A DNA stretch of 64,000 nt, from positions 62,001-126,000 of the forward strand of contig JAQGOG010000057.1 of assembly GCA_028293765.1 (NCBI GenBank), read 5' to 3'. The notes beneath the pieces are model-generated. The model saw only the letters and a list, made by a program, of their open reading frames with translations. It did not search any database and had not been told where the DNA came from. Origin of the DNA: Gammaproteobacteria bacterium (GTDB lineage: Bacteria > Pseudomonadota > Gammaproteobacteria > Steroidobacterales > Steroidobacteraceae). Positions 33,467 through 43,064 of this stretch are shown here, piece by piece. Each line of letters begins with the position of its first letter. The stretch's first letter is position 1. A program made the translations under genes and the position numbers.

Positions 33467-36115
33467 TTAACCGGAGCGCTTCTCGACCTGCGCGCCGCGG
33501 CTCGCCGCCCGCGCCGTCGGCGTCGTGAGCATCCGTTCGAGCTCCGCCGCGGGCACCGGCCGCGAATGCAGATAACCCTGCGAGTAATTGCACTTGAGCC
33601 GGCGTAGCAGCTCGAGTTGCCCCAGCGTTTCCACCCCTTCGGCCACCACCGCAAGCTGGAAAGCCGAGGCGAGCCCGATGATGCTCGACACGAGCGTCAC
33701 ACTCGCGCGGTCCGACGGCAGCCCGCTGATGAACGATCGATCGATCTTGAGAATGTCCACCGGCAGCTTCGACAGCAGGCCCAGGGACGAATAGCCGGTG
33801 CCGAAGTCATCGATCGCAATGCGCATTCCCGCGGTCCGCAACTCGCGGAATTTGCGGCTCGCGCCCTCCATGTCATGGAGAAGCCCCGTCTCGGTGATCT
33901 CGAGATCGATACCGAACCCGTCGGCCGCGCAACTCGCCGCTGCCGTGAGAAAATTCTCGACGAAAGTCCGCCGGCGCACCTGTTGAGCCGAGACGTTGAC
34001 GGCGATGCGCACGGGCCCGATGCCCAAGCCGCGCCACCGCTGACATTCCTTCACGGCCTCGTGCAACACCCATTCGCCAACGGAGACGATCATCCCGGAA
34101 GACTCCAACACCGGCAGGAACAGCGCCGGATGCTGCAGACCCTGCGCCGGGTCGTGCCAGCGAAGCAGCGCTTCGACGCTCTCGATGCGTCCCGTCAGAA
34201 CGTTGATCTGCGGCTGGTAGTGGAGGACGAACTGCCTCTCATCGAGCGCGATACGCAGTTTGTGCTCGAGCGCCAGCCGCGCGGCGATGTCGCTGTGCAT
34301 CTGAATCTGGTAGTGCAGGTACTGCTCGCCGGATTCCTTCGCCCGCTTCAGTGCCGCCTCGGCCCGCTGCGCCAGGGTGCCGGCGTCCGCGCCGTCGACC
34401 GGGTAATGCGCTATACCGGACTTGAACGACGTGCGTATGGCGCGCCCCTCGATATGAAACACATCGTGGAACACGGTGCTCTCCAGCAGCGTGGTCACGT
34501 TTTCGGCGGAAACCTCCACTTGCGAGGGCACGAGCACGAAGGTTCCACCACCCAGGTAACCGATCCGCTCGTCATCCTCGACATGGTGTTTCAGACGCTC
34601 CGCCACCCGCTGCAGCAGCAAGTCCCCCACATGCCTGCCGAAGCTGTCATTGACGTTGCTGAGGTTCATGACGTCGAAGGCCACTACCGTGGGAGCGCCT
34701 TCCGGGCCGACTCGATTCTGCAGCAGCTTGTCCAACCGCTCACAGAACAGGCCACGCTTGGCTAGCCCGGTCAGCGGATCGAAGTAGTTGAGATACTGGA
34801 CTGCGGTCTCTTTCTGCCGATACTGGAGCGCGAACGACAGGTTGGCGGTCATGTCCTGCAGCAGCCCCAACTCCTCATCGCTCAGCAAATCGCTCTCGCG
34901 GGAGGCGAGCGACAACACCCCGATGCGGGCGCCATCCACGATGAGCGGGAGGGCCACCACGGAATGAAAGCCCCGCTGCAGCAATTCCGAGCGGCCCGCG
35001 ACCGGCGGCTCGGATTGAGTGAGGTCCGTGCTGATCGTGATCTGCCCCGTGCGCAGCGCGCGCCCGACGAGGCTCGTGTCCGGCTCGGTACCATCGCTGA
35101 TCGGGAAATCCAGGTCCAACAGGTAGTCCGGGCCCATCCCGAGGCGGTACCAGGGCAACGCGTGGCGGCCATCGTCCGCGACCAGCGAAATCATCGCGTG
35201 CTCATAGCCGCCAACCTGCAGCGCGAGCCGGCAGGCTTCCCGGAGTAAATCCTCACGTTCGCCAATCCGCACCACCGCCGCATTGATGCCACTTTGCATC
35301 TGGAGCATGCGGGTGAGCCTCGTAATCCGCTCCTGCTGCTGCTTGCGCTCCGTGACGTCCCGGTGCGTCCCGCGATAGCCCGTGACGACGCCTGCGCCGC
35401 TGGTGAGTGCGCGCAGACTTGCTTCGAGCCAGCGGAATCCGCCATCGGCGTGACGCCATCGGGCGACGAGTCCGGTCGCGGTCCGGTTGTGGCTATCGAG
35501 GCTGGCAAGTGTCTTGACGAACGACGCGCGATCCTCGTCGTGCAGGAAGTCTTCGAAATGCGCGCCCTTCAGATTCTCGACCGTGAGCCCGAGAACGCCG
35601 CGGATGGACTCGCTGCTGAAGAGATAGTGTCCGGTGGAATCCAGCTCCCAGATCCACTCCTGTGCGATGTCGACGATGTCGCGCAGCCGCTGCTCGCTTT
35701 CATGGATCTGGCGCTCGGCAGTGCGCCGGCGCGCGCGCTCGCTGACGTCACGCAAGGCGCGTAACACCGCGGGCACGAGGCGCGCCGGATTGGTTTTCAA
35801 TACATAGTCGACGGCACCACGCCGTAGCGCCTCGATCGCCCGTTCCTCGCCAATCGTTCCCGACAGAAAGATGAACGGCACATCGGGCCATTCGCGCAAG
35901 GCGATAGCGAGCGCGGCGAGGCCGTCGAACGCGGGTAACGTCAAGTCCGAAAGGACGACGTGCGGGCGGAAGCTCCGCAGGGCGCCGCGGAAGTCCTTTT
36001 CAGTATCAACCCTGACATGCGTGCAGCGCAGTCCGCCCTGCACGAGCCGCCGGATCGCGAGCTCCGCCTCCGCGGCAACATCCTCGACGATCAGTACTCG
36101 CACGCCATCTGACAC
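33467..36115 (-). CDS. Response regulator with PAS, GAF, degenerate GGDEF and EAL domains
   Basis: The 882-residue protein starts at GTG 36115 behind an AAGGGGG site. Domains in order: receiver (phospho-acceptor D57 in LSDLTLPAFDG), PAS (about 145-265), GAF (about 275-435), GGDEF (about 440-605), EAL (about 620-870). The GGDEF signature reads GGGTF, so diguanylate cyclase activity is unlikely. The EAL domain keeps EALLRW, NVSAQQ, ETGLL, DDFGTGYSS, KIDRSFI and EGVET, so c-di-GMP hydrolysis is expected. The partner kinase is not adjacent. Confidence 0.93.
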   Translation of the reverse strand: MSDGVRVLIVEDVAAEAELAIRRLVQGGLRCTHVRVDTEKDFRGALRSFRPHVVLSDLTLPAFDGLAALAIALREWPDVPFIFLSGTIGEERAIEALRRGAVDYVLKTNPARLVPAVLRALRDVSERARRRTAERQIHESEQRLRDIVDIAQEWIWELDSTGHYLFSSESIRGVLGLTVENLKGAHFEDFLHDEDRASFVKTLASLDSHNRTATGLVARWRHADGGFRWLEASLRALTSGAGVVTGYRGTHRDVTERKQQQERITRLTRMLQMQSGINAAVVRIGEREDLLREACRLALQVGGYEHAMISLVADDGRHALPWYRLGMGPDYLLDLDFPISDGTEPDTSLVGRALRTGQITISTDLTQSEPPVAGRSELLQRGFHSVVALPLIVDGARIGVLSLASRESDLLSDEELGLLQDMTANLSFALQYRQKETAVQYLNYFDPLTGLAKRGLFCERLDKLLQNRVGPEGAPTVVAFDVMNLSNVNDSFGRHVGDLLLQRVAERLKHHVEDDERIGYLGGGTFVLVPSQVEVSAENVTTLLESTVFHDVFHIEGRAIRTSFKSGIAHYPVDGADAGTLAQRAEAALKRAKESGEQYLHYQIQMHSDIAARLALEHKLRIALDERQFVLHYQPQINVLTGRIESVEALLRWHDPAQGLQHPALFLPVLESSGMIVSVGEWVLHEAVKECQRWRGLGIGPVRIAVNVSAQQVRRRTFVENFLTAAASCAADGFGIDLEITETGLLHDMEGASRKFRELRTAGMRIAIDDFGTGYSSLGLLSKLPVDILKIDRSFISGLPSDRASVTLVSSIIGLASAFQLAVVAEGVETLGQLELLRRLKCNYSQGYLHSRPVPAAELERMLTTPTARAASRGAQVEKRSG

Positions 36116-36425
36116 CGGACCCCCTTATTCGACTTCAGCAACCGGTCTGCGGGGCGCCGTGCGCCGGCACAGGTCCGGTTGCCGCTCCTGCGTATTCGCC
36201 GGGTCTAGCAAGAAAGTTGTCACATGCATGATACAAGAGCCGCCGGCTGAGGCCAGCGGGCGCAGCGCTGCCGCGGCGCGCAGCGCCACCTGCCGCGCAG
36301 AATGCGGCAACCCGGGAGCTTCGCTACGACTTGAGCTGCGGCTGTTCCGCCAGGCCAAAGGGATCCGGTACACCCGTCAGGGTTGTTTCCTTTCCCTCCA
36401 TACTGTCGGCAGGGCGGGAAATATC
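36116..36425. other. 310-bp gap between regulator genes
   Basis: I see no convincing gene or RNA here. It contains a few short GC-rich inverted repeats (for example TGCCGC/GCGGCA around 36291-36309) and presumably the promoter of the minus-strand EAL regulator plus the 3' end of the ntrX transcript. No clear promoter or terminator could be assigned. Confidence 0.5.
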
Positions 36426-37796
36426 TCAGTCTTCGCTGATATTCCTGAAATCCACGCCCAGGGAGCGCAGCTTGCGGTACAGGTGGGTCCGTTCCATCCC
36501 TACTCTTTTGGCGAGCTGCCCCACCTTACCGTTACAAAGCAGAAGTTGCTGCTGCAGATAAGCGCGCTCGAACTGCTCGCGCGCCTCCCGCAACGGCAGC
36601 GCCAGCAGATCCTGTTTCACGAGCGGTTCCCCGGGAGGCGCCTGCACGGCAAGCTCGCGCTCGATCTCCTCCAGGCGGATCTCCTCTGAGCCCTTCTGGA
36701 TCAACAGGCGATGCACGAGGTTTTTCAGCTCTCGGACGTTGTCGGGCCACGGATAGTTGCGCAGGCGGTTCTGGGCCGCGACGCTGAACCGCCGGAATGG
36801 CAGGCCTTCCGAGTCCACGACGCGATCGACATAGTGGCGCAGCAGCTCGGGCACGTCCTCCGCGTAGTCGCGAAGCGGCGGCGCGCGCACGATGAGCATA
36901 TTGAGGTGCGCCAGCAGATCCCGCCGGAACCCGTCGGGGCCAGCCCGATTTTCGATGCCCGGTTGTGCCGATGAGAGCACACGCGCGCGAAACTCGATTT
37001 GCTCGCTGCCGCCCAGGCGCGTGAAGCGTCCCGCCTCGAGTACTCCGACGAGCAACCGTTGGACCGCGAGCGGCAGATCCTCGATCTCGTGGATGAACAA
37101 GGTTCCGTCGGCCACTTCCTCCAGCAGTCCGGCGCGCGGCGCATGGCCACCGGATTCCTCGCGTCCGAACAGCAGGCTCTCCGCGTCCTCTTCACGCAGG
37201 CTGCTCGCAACAAGCGTCACGAAAGGGGAGCTGGCCCGCGGGCCACGCTCGTGAAGATAACGCGCGAAGGCTTCCCTGCCGGAGCCGGGCTCACCGATCA
37301 GGAGCACCGCCGACGGGTTGGCTGCAATCTGCTGCAACTCTGCGCGCAGCTGCTGCATGATCTTGCTCTTGCCTACGGGTGCCAGGAGTTGCGGCGCAAA
37401 CAGTTTTCCCGACTGGCGCCGGCGCTTGCCGGCATCGAGCGCACGCTCCACCGTACGCAGGAGTTTGGCGAGCGAGAGCGGCTTTTCCACGAAGTCGAAC
37501 GCGCCCAGGCGGGTGGCTTCGACGGCGGTCTCGACGGTCCCGTGGCCTGACATCATCACGACGGGACAACCGTCGGTGGTCGAGGCGGACCATTCGCGCA
37601 GCAGGCTTATTCCGTCGACATCCGGCATCCAGATGTCGAGCAGTACGAGATCGGGACTTTGACGAGCCCGTGAAGCGCGTGCCTGTACCGCATTGGCGGC
37701 AACATCCACTTCGTAGCCTTCTTCGGAGAGTATCTCCTTCAAGAGGCCGCGGATGTCCGCCTCGTCGTCGACCACCAGAATGTGTGGACCGCTCAT
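36426..37796 (-). CDS. ntrX: NtrX-like response regulator with degenerate AAA+ domain
   Basis: The receiver domain has its acidic pocket and phospho-acceptor D54 (LVLLDIWMPDVDG). A central AAA+ domain and a C-terminal Fis-type helix-turn-helix (LQQQLLLCNGKVGQLAKRVG) follow. The AAA+ domain is damaged: Walker A is GEPGSGREA (Lys replaced by Arg), the GAFTGA loop that contacts sigma-54 is absent (the region reads FGREESGGHAPRAG), and Walker B reads GTLFIHEIED (His for Asp). It overlaps ntrY by four bases. It should bind DNA but probably cannot activate sigma-54 promoters. Confidence 0.93.
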   Translation of the reverse strand: MSGPHILVVDDEADIRGLLKEILSEEGYEVDVAANAVQARASRARQSPDLVLLDIWMPDVDGISLLREWSASTTDGCPVVMMSGHGTVETAVEATRLGAFDFVEKPLSLAKLLRTVERALDAGKRRRQSGKLFAPQLLAPVGKSKIMQQLRAELQQIAANPSAVLLIGEPGSGREAFARYLHERGPRASSPFVTLVASSLREEDAESLLFGREESGGHAPRAGLLEEVADGTLFIHEIEDLPLAVQRLLVGVLEAGRFTRLGGSEQIEFRARVLSSAQPGIENRAGPDGFRRDLLAHLNMLIVRAPPLRDYAEDVPELLRHYVDRVVDSEGLPFRRFSVAAQNRLRNYPWPDNVRELKNLVHRLLIQKGSEEIRLEEIERELAVQAPPGEPLVKQDLLALPLREAREQFERAYLQQQLLLCNGKVGQLAKRVGMERTHLYRKLRSLGVDFRNISED

Positions 37797-40042
37797 GCTC
37801 TCTCCCTCCGCAACTGCTCTCTTCGTTCGCGCGCGCCCCCCGTGGCGGACCTTGTGCTGTCCTTCACCGGGAGCACGACGCGCACGCGTGCTCCACCTTC
37901 CGGTCGATTATCTGCATCGATCCGGCCGCCGTGCTCCTCGACGATCTTCTTCACTATCGCAAGCCCGAGGCCGGTGCCCTTCGGCTTGCTCGTAACGTAG
38001 GGGTCGAAGACCCGCCCGAGGAGCTCGCGCTGGAAACCGGGACCATTGTCACACACGGTCACCACCGCGTAAGCGGCATCGCCACCGCTCTCCAGTCGGG
38101 TGGTGATCTCGAGCGTTGGCGTCCCGACCCCCTCGAGCGCTTCCAGGGCGTTCGTTACGAGGTTGTTGAGAATCTGTCTAACCCGGCCGCGATCCGCCTC
38201 GATCCCCTCGAGGTGCTCATCCAGTCCCAGATGGATGACCGCGCGCGGGTCCTGGGAACGGTACAGGTCGGCGACATCGGTCACGAGCTGATTCAGGCTG
38301 AATTGCGTGATGCGCATCTCCGGAGCCCGGGCGTACTCGCTAAAGGCGTTCACCATCTGCTGCATGGTCTCGACCTGCTGCACGATAGTGTGGGTTGCCC
38401 GATCCAGGATCTCCGCATCGCGCGGATTCATGCCGGACAGCAGGCGGCGCCGCAGCCGTTCCGCAGAGAGTTGAATCGGCGTCAGCGGGTTCTTGATCTC
38501 GTGGGCGAGCCGCCGGGCCACCTCGCCCCAGGCCGCGTCGCGCTGCGCCTGCAGGAGCGCCGTTATGTCATCGAACACGATGACATAACCCATGTCGCTG
38601 TCCTCACCCGGCAGCGGCGTGCAGGCACACATCAGCGTGCGCCGCCCGGCATGACTGTCCAGGTCGAGCTGCTCCCGCCATTCCTCGCGGCCCCCGGCGA
38701 AACGCACGGCAATCGCCGCCACGAACTGCCCGAGCCGCTCATTGCTGGCCGCCAGCTCGGGCAGCGAACGGCCCGTCGCGGCCGACAGGTCCGTTCCCAA
38801 AATGGCTCCGGCCGCATGATTCGCCATCCGCACGGTCAACGTGCGATCGACGGCCACCACGCCTGTCGAGAGCCTTGCAAGAATGATGGCGAGGCGCTCG
38901 CGCTCGCGCTCCACTGCCTGTTGGCTGTGAGTGGCCTCCTCATGCGCGCGCCGCAGGCGCTTGGTCATGTCGTTGAATGAATGCACGAGAAAGCCCATCT
39001 CATCGCGCGAGGGCAGCGGCAAGCGCGTGCCGAAATCGCCTTTGCCCACGGCACGGGTGCCGGCTATGAGGTCCTGCACCGGGCGCACCAGACGTTGCGC
39101 CGAAAAGATGGCCCCGTAAATGGCGGCCAGCATCGCCAGCAGCAGCACCAATGTCAGGGTGAGACGGAAACTGTATTTCAGCGGCTCGCGCATCGCGGCC
39201 AGGTCGCCGTATTGCGAATAGGAGCGCTGCACGGCCTCCGAGAGGGCGGAGAGCTGCGCCGGCACCGGATAGATGGCGACGACGTAGCGGCTGTCCGTAC
39301 TGGCGGAGGAATCGCTGAGGGCCGCGGCCGTGCGGATGAGGTATTTCCCACCGGACTGCGGCTCGAGGCTCACATAGGGGCGCAGCTGGCCCACCTGTCG
39401 GATCAGATCCGACGGCGGCCGGGACGGCAGCGTCTCGAGAGGGTTCTCCAGGCTCGCGGCAATGATGCGCTCGTGCTCTCCGAAGAGCACGATTTCCAGA
39501 CCCTCCGATACACGCCGCTCATCGTCCAATCGGCTCTGGATGTCCGCCGGCGCGGCTTTGGCCAGTGAGCCCGCCAGCGACTGCGTCCTCTGCGAATACT
39601 CGCGCATGCGCAGATCGAGGGCCGCGCGGGACAGCACGAGGGCGTCGTTCAGGCCTTGCTTCACTTCGACCTGGAACCAACTGTCGATGCCGCGATTGAG
39701 GAACTCGAGTGAGGACAGATACACGATGAGCAGGGGCGCGATCACGAGGGCGCCGAAGATCATCACGGTGCGGGCGGTAAGGCGCGAGCCCGGTACGTGA
39801 TCCCGATATTCGCGGACGAGCTGCCAGAGCTTGCGCGCGAGCAGCAGCGAGAGAGCGATCACGCCGACGACGTTGAGCAGCAGTATCCACGGCTGCAGCC
39901 GGCCGAACTCCGCAGAGTTCTGCACGCTCTTCAACAAGAGCAGCAGTGCACCGGCACCGATGGCTGTCCACAGGATAAGGAGCGCGGCGCCGCTCAGGCG
40001 CATGCGCTTTTTTGGCTCTCCATTCACACCGGGAGTGACCAT
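37793..40042 (-). CDS. ntrY: NtrY-like sensor histidine kinase
   Basis: The large membrane kinase has several N-terminal transmembrane helices (ALLILWTAIGAGALLLLL and others), a periplasmic sensor segment, a HAMP domain (RPVQDLIAGTRAVGKGDFGTR), a PAS domain, a HisKA domain with the phospho-acceptor in RLAHEIKNPLTPIQLSAERL, and HATPase boxes (NLVTNALEALEG, CDNGPGF, GTGLGLAIVKKI). ATG 40042 is preferred over GTG 40051; it overlaps the preceding DUF4390 gene by 19 bases. It senses nitrogen or redox state in studied relatives and phosphorylates NtrX. Confidence 0.94.
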   Translation of the reverse strand: MVTPGVNGEPKKRMRLSGAALLILWTAIGAGALLLLLKSVQNSAEFGRLQPWILLLNVVGVIALSLLLARKLWQLVREYRDHVPGSRLTARTVMIFGALVIAPLLIVYLSSLEFLNRGIDSWFQVEVKQGLNDALVLSRAALDLRMREYSQRTQSLAGSLAKAAPADIQSRLDDERRVSEGLEIVLFGEHERIIAASLENPLETLPSRPPSDLIRQVGQLRPYVSLEPQSGGKYLIRTAAALSDSSASTDSRYVVAIYPVPAQLSALSEAVQRSYSQYGDLAAMREPLKYSFRLTLTLVLLLAMLAAIYGAIFSAQRLVRPVQDLIAGTRAVGKGDFGTRLPLPSRDEMGFLVHSFNDMTKRLRRAHEEATHSQQAVERERERLAIILARLSTGVVAVDRTLTVRMANHAAGAILGTDLSAATGRSLPELAASNERLGQFVAAIAVRFAGGREEWREQLDLDSHAGRRTLMCACTPLPGEDSDMGYVIVFDDITALLQAQRDAAWGEVARRLAHEIKNPLTPIQLSAERLRRRLLSGMNPRDAEILDRATHTIVQQVETMQQMVNAFSEYARAPEMRITQFSLNQLVTDVADLYRSQDPRAVIHLGLDEHLEGIEADRGRVRQILNNLVTNALEALEGVGTPTLEITTRLESGGDAAYAVVTVCDNGPGFQRELLGRVFDPYVTSKPKGTGLGLAIVKKIVEEHGGRIDADNRPEGGARVRVVLPVKDSTRSATGGARERREQLRRERA

Positions 40043-40629
40043 GAATACCACTCGCTCACGCGATGCCAGTCGCCCGCCCAGAACATGAGCGCGCGCAACG
40101 AGGCCGGTAACCGTCCACGACGTACGCCGGCGCGAACGCTGACAACGTAGTTGCCGCCGTCAAGTTGCGGCTCGACCAGTACGGGCCACCCATCCACCTT
40201 TCCGAGATAGGCCAAAGCCTCCTCGAGCGTCGGAAACGTCTGCTGCTCATCGCTGCGCACGTCGCGGACGACGTAACGGTCGCTCACCGCGTGATACGCG
40301 AGCTCCCGCCTGAGTGTCAGTTCCACGATATTCGCGTTGAGCCAGAATCGCCGCTCCCGATCGATGCGTGTATCGAGATCAAACGTCAGGGTGACCCCGT
40401 CGCGCAAGGCGTTCCGGATAGCCGGACTCACCGGGTACTCGACCCGCGCGTGCAGTAGGAATACGCCGTTATCGACGTTGACGTACGCAGAACGAACCTC
40501 GAGAACGCCGTCGAGCGCATCGGCGTAAGCGCAGACGCTCCACACGCCGAGAAGCGCGGCACCGATGGTCAGCACGAGCCAGCGGAGATCCCTCGAGGGC
40601 GGTTCGCATGTTGGATAGCCGCGTAGCAT
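40024..40629 (-). CDS. DUF4390 exported protein
   Basis: This 201-residue protein has an N-terminal hydrophobic segment (LRWLVLTIGAALLGVWSVCAYADA) and a beta-rich domain: VRSAYVNVDNGVFLLHARVEYPVSPAIRNALRDGV, ending SLRALMFWAGDWHRVSEWYSWSLPV. This is DUF4390, regularly encoded between rsmB and ntrYX in gammaproteobacteria. The molecular role is not known; context suggests envelope input to the NtrY sensor. Confidence 0.88.
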   Translation of the reverse strand: MLRGYPTCEPPSRDLRWLVLTIGAALLGVWSVCAYADALDGVLEVRSAYVNVDNGVFLLHARVEYPVSPAIRNALRDGVTLTFDLDTRIDRERRFWLNANIVELTLRRELAYHAVSDRYVVRDVRSDEQQTFPTLEEALAYLGKVDGWPVLVEPQLDGGNYVVSVRAGVRRGRLPASLRALMFWAGDWHRVSEWYSWSLPV

Positions 40630-40677
40630 GAATGCAACGAGAGACCGTGCGATGGTGCTTGGAGTAATGATAAACGC

Positions 40678-42021
40678 TCAGGTTCCAGCCGTTGTCTTTT
40701 CGAGACAAGCATAATAGAACCCGTCCGTCCCCGCCTCTGCTCCGGGAATGAGCTGCACCCCGGTGCCGCGAGCCAGCGCACCGGGGGCCAGAGCGTCGCC
40801 GCGGGGAATGGCCGCCTCCCGCGCCGCCGGCTCGGTCTCGAGAAAGAACTCCACCACCTCCTGGTTTTCATCTGGCAGCAGCGAGCAGGTGGAGTAGAGC
40901 AGCCGCCCCCCAGGCGCCAACATTCGAAAAGTCGCCCGAAGAATCTCGAGCTGAGCCGCTGCAAGGGTTTGAATGTCGTCGCTGCGCCGCAGCAGCTTGA
41001 TATCCGGATGACGGCGGATCACGCCCGTAGATGAGCACGGCGCATCGAGAAGGATGCGGTCGAAGGCGCGCCCATCCCAAAAGCTCGCAGGCTGCCGGAC
41101 ATCCGCGACGATGAGCTTCGCCGCCCGATTGAGGCGCCGGAGGTTGTCCTCGATGCGTGCCACCCTCTGCGCGTCGATATCTACGGCAACGAGCTCGGAC
41201 AGCCCGGAGGTATGTTCCAGCAGGTGGCCGGTCTTGCCACCGGGGGCTGCACAGGCATCCAGCACGCGCATACCGGCGCGCGCGTCGAGCAATGGGGCCG
41301 CCAGCTGGGCGCCCGCGTCTTGCACCGACACGACGCCCTCCTGGAAGCCGGGCAGGGCCGATACCGCGACAGGCTCATCGAGTCGGATGGCGGCCGGTGC
41401 CCACTCGATGGCATGAGCGCTGATTCCCGCAGCCGCAAGCTCCACGAGATACTGAGACCTGCTTTGCCTCGATAAGTCGAGGCGCAGCACCATCGGTGGA
41501 TGACCGTTGTTCGCCTCGAGTATTCCGACGCAGGTTTGTTGCGGCCACGCCTCGCCGAGGCGTTTTACCAACCAATGAGGGTGAGCGGTGCGTCCCGGCA
41601 GCTTCTCATCGACACGACCGAGCAGTGCGCCGCGTTCAGTCACGAACCGGCGCAGGACGGCATTTACCAAGCCACTCGCCCGATCCTCCTTAAGAATGCG
41701 CGCCGCGTCGACGGCGGCGTGCACGGTGGCCTGCGGAGCATTCCGCGAGTATTCGATTTGATGCGCACTCGCGACGAGCAGCGCATGCAGCTCATTGGCT
41801 ACTCCTTTTGGTCGCGTCAGCAGCATGTCGACAGCGGGCGCGAGCCTCAGGTACCAGCGCGCGCTGCCGAGCGCGATGGCACGGACAGCTGCCCGCTGGG
41901 GCGTCGCATCGAAGGGCATTAAGGCCGCATCGGACGTCCGCCCGTCGACCACGATAGAGGTAATTGCCCGCGCTGCGTCCGCCAGCGCCGGCGCCCCAGG
42001 TGCCCAAGGCGTTCTACCCAA
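40678..42021 (-). CDS. rsmB: 16S rRNA (cytosine(967)-C(5))-methyltransferase
   Basis: The 447-residue protein has an N-terminal NusB-like RNA-binding domain and a C-terminal Rossmann methyltransferase: SAM motif LDACAAPGGKTGHLLE, the two catalytic cysteines in DAPCSSTGVIRRHPD and LYSTCSLLPDENQE. It methylates C967 of 16S rRNA. It overlaps the fmt stop by eight bases; the start is a TTG at 42021 with no clear ribosome-binding site, so translational coupling with fmt is likely. Confidence 0.95.
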   Translation of the reverse strand: MGRTPWAPGAPALADAARAITSIVVDGRTSDAALMPFDATPQRAAVRAIALGSARWYLRLAPAVDMLLTRPKGVANELHALLVASAHQIEYSRNAPQATVHAAVDAARILKEDRASGLVNAVLRRFVTERGALLGRVDEKLPGRTAHPHWLVKRLGEAWPQQTCVGILEANNGHPPMVLRLDLSRQSRSQYLVELAAAGISAHAIEWAPAAIRLDEPVAVSALPGFQEGVVSVQDAGAQLAAPLLDARAGMRVLDACAAPGGKTGHLLEHTSGLSELVAVDIDAQRVARIEDNLRRLNRAAKLIVADVRQPASFWDGRAFDRILLDAPCSSTGVIRRHPDIKLLRRSDDIQTLAAAQLEILRATFRMLAPGGRLLYSTCSLLPDENQEVVEFFLETEPAAREAAIPRGDALAPGALARGTGVQLIPGAEAGTDGFYYACLEKTTAGT

Positions 42022-43027
42022 GGCGGCGGCCTATCAGCTGGACTCCGTGCGCGAAGTCTCTCGCGGCTACAGACCTACGACCTGGCCGTTGTACTTGCCG
42101 CAGAGCGAGGCTCCCACGCCCACACGCTACTACCACGGCGTCATCACGAACAGTAACAATGGTTCCCGGTTCTGGGGCGATCCTGCCGCCACTGTCGGCT
42201 AATTCCCCCGATCCGGCGGACTCGATGCTGCTCCCTGGCGGTCGCTCCTGTTGTCCAGCCACATAGCCTTCCGCCACGGCTTCGAACACTCTCAATTGCT
42301 CACCTTCCAGGCGGGTTTCCGCTATGGGCCACGGGTTGAAAGCCCGCACCTGTCTCTCAATCGCGAGCGCGTCCCCATTCCAGTCGACCAGCGCCTCGCC
42401 CTTATCAATTTTCGCTGCGTAAGTGACGCCCTCGGTGGGTTGGGGCACTGCCTCGAGCGTACCGGCCGCGTGCTTCGCGACGGCTTCGATCAAGGCGGAC
42501 GCACCGACCGCCGCAAGCCGGTCGTGCAGTGATCCGCCGGTGTCATTCGCCTCAATGCCCACTCGCTCCTGGAGCAGCATGGGGCCGGTGTCGAGTCCAA
42601 CGTCCATGAGCATGATTGTTACGCCGGTATGAGCGTCGCCGGCCAGAATCGCACGCTGGATGGGCGCCGCACCCCGCCAACGCGGCAATAGAGAGGCATG
42701 AATGTTGATGCAACCTAACCGCGGCAGCGTGAGCGCCGCGCGCGGCAGGATCAGCCCGTAGGCGACGACGACGAGCACGTCCGGACGCCACCCAGCCAGA
42801 TCAGCACGATCCGCTTCGTTCTTGAGACTGTGCGGCTGCGAGACCGGGATACCGTGGGCAAGCGCTGCGGCTTTGACGGGACCTGTGGCGATCTGGCGCC
42901 CGCGTCCTTTCGGGCGATCCGGCTGCGTCAGTACGCCCACGACGGAATGGCCGGAAGCGATAAGAGCCTCGAGAGCCGGGACCGAGAAATTCGGCGTCCC
43001 GGCGAATGCGACGCGTAACGCGCTCAC
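42014..43027 (-). CDS. fmt: Methionyl-tRNA formyltransferase
   Basis: The 337-residue protein has the formyltransferase core: VAFAGTPNFSVPALEALI, the active-site Asn/His in CINIHASLLPRWRGAAPIQ and Asp in MDVGLDTGPMLL. A C-terminal tRNA-binding domain follows. The start is GTG at 43027 (SALRVAFAGTP); longer forms run back through the def gene and are not credible. It formylates initiator Met-tRNA and pairs functionally with the preceding deformylase gene. Confidence 0.96.
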   Translation of the reverse strand: MSALRVAFAGTPNFSVPALEALIASGHSVVGVLTQPDRPKGRGRQIATGPVKAAALAHGIPVSQPHSLKNEADRADLAGWRPDVLVVVAYGLILPRAALTLPRLGCINIHASLLPRWRGAAPIQRAILAGDAHTGVTIMLMDVGLDTGPMLLQERVGIEANDTGGSLHDRLAAVGASALIEAVAKHAAGTLEAVPQPTEGVTYAAKIDKGEALVDWNGDALAIERQVRAFNPWPIAETRLEGEQLRVFEAVAEGYVAGQQERPPGSSIESAGSGELADSGGRIAPEPGTIVTVRDDAVVVACGRGSLALRQVQRPGRRSVAARDFAHGVQLIGRRLG

Positions 43028-43064
43028 AGCCCGTGTCGCGCGCAAACCGGCCGTTGCGACGCTA

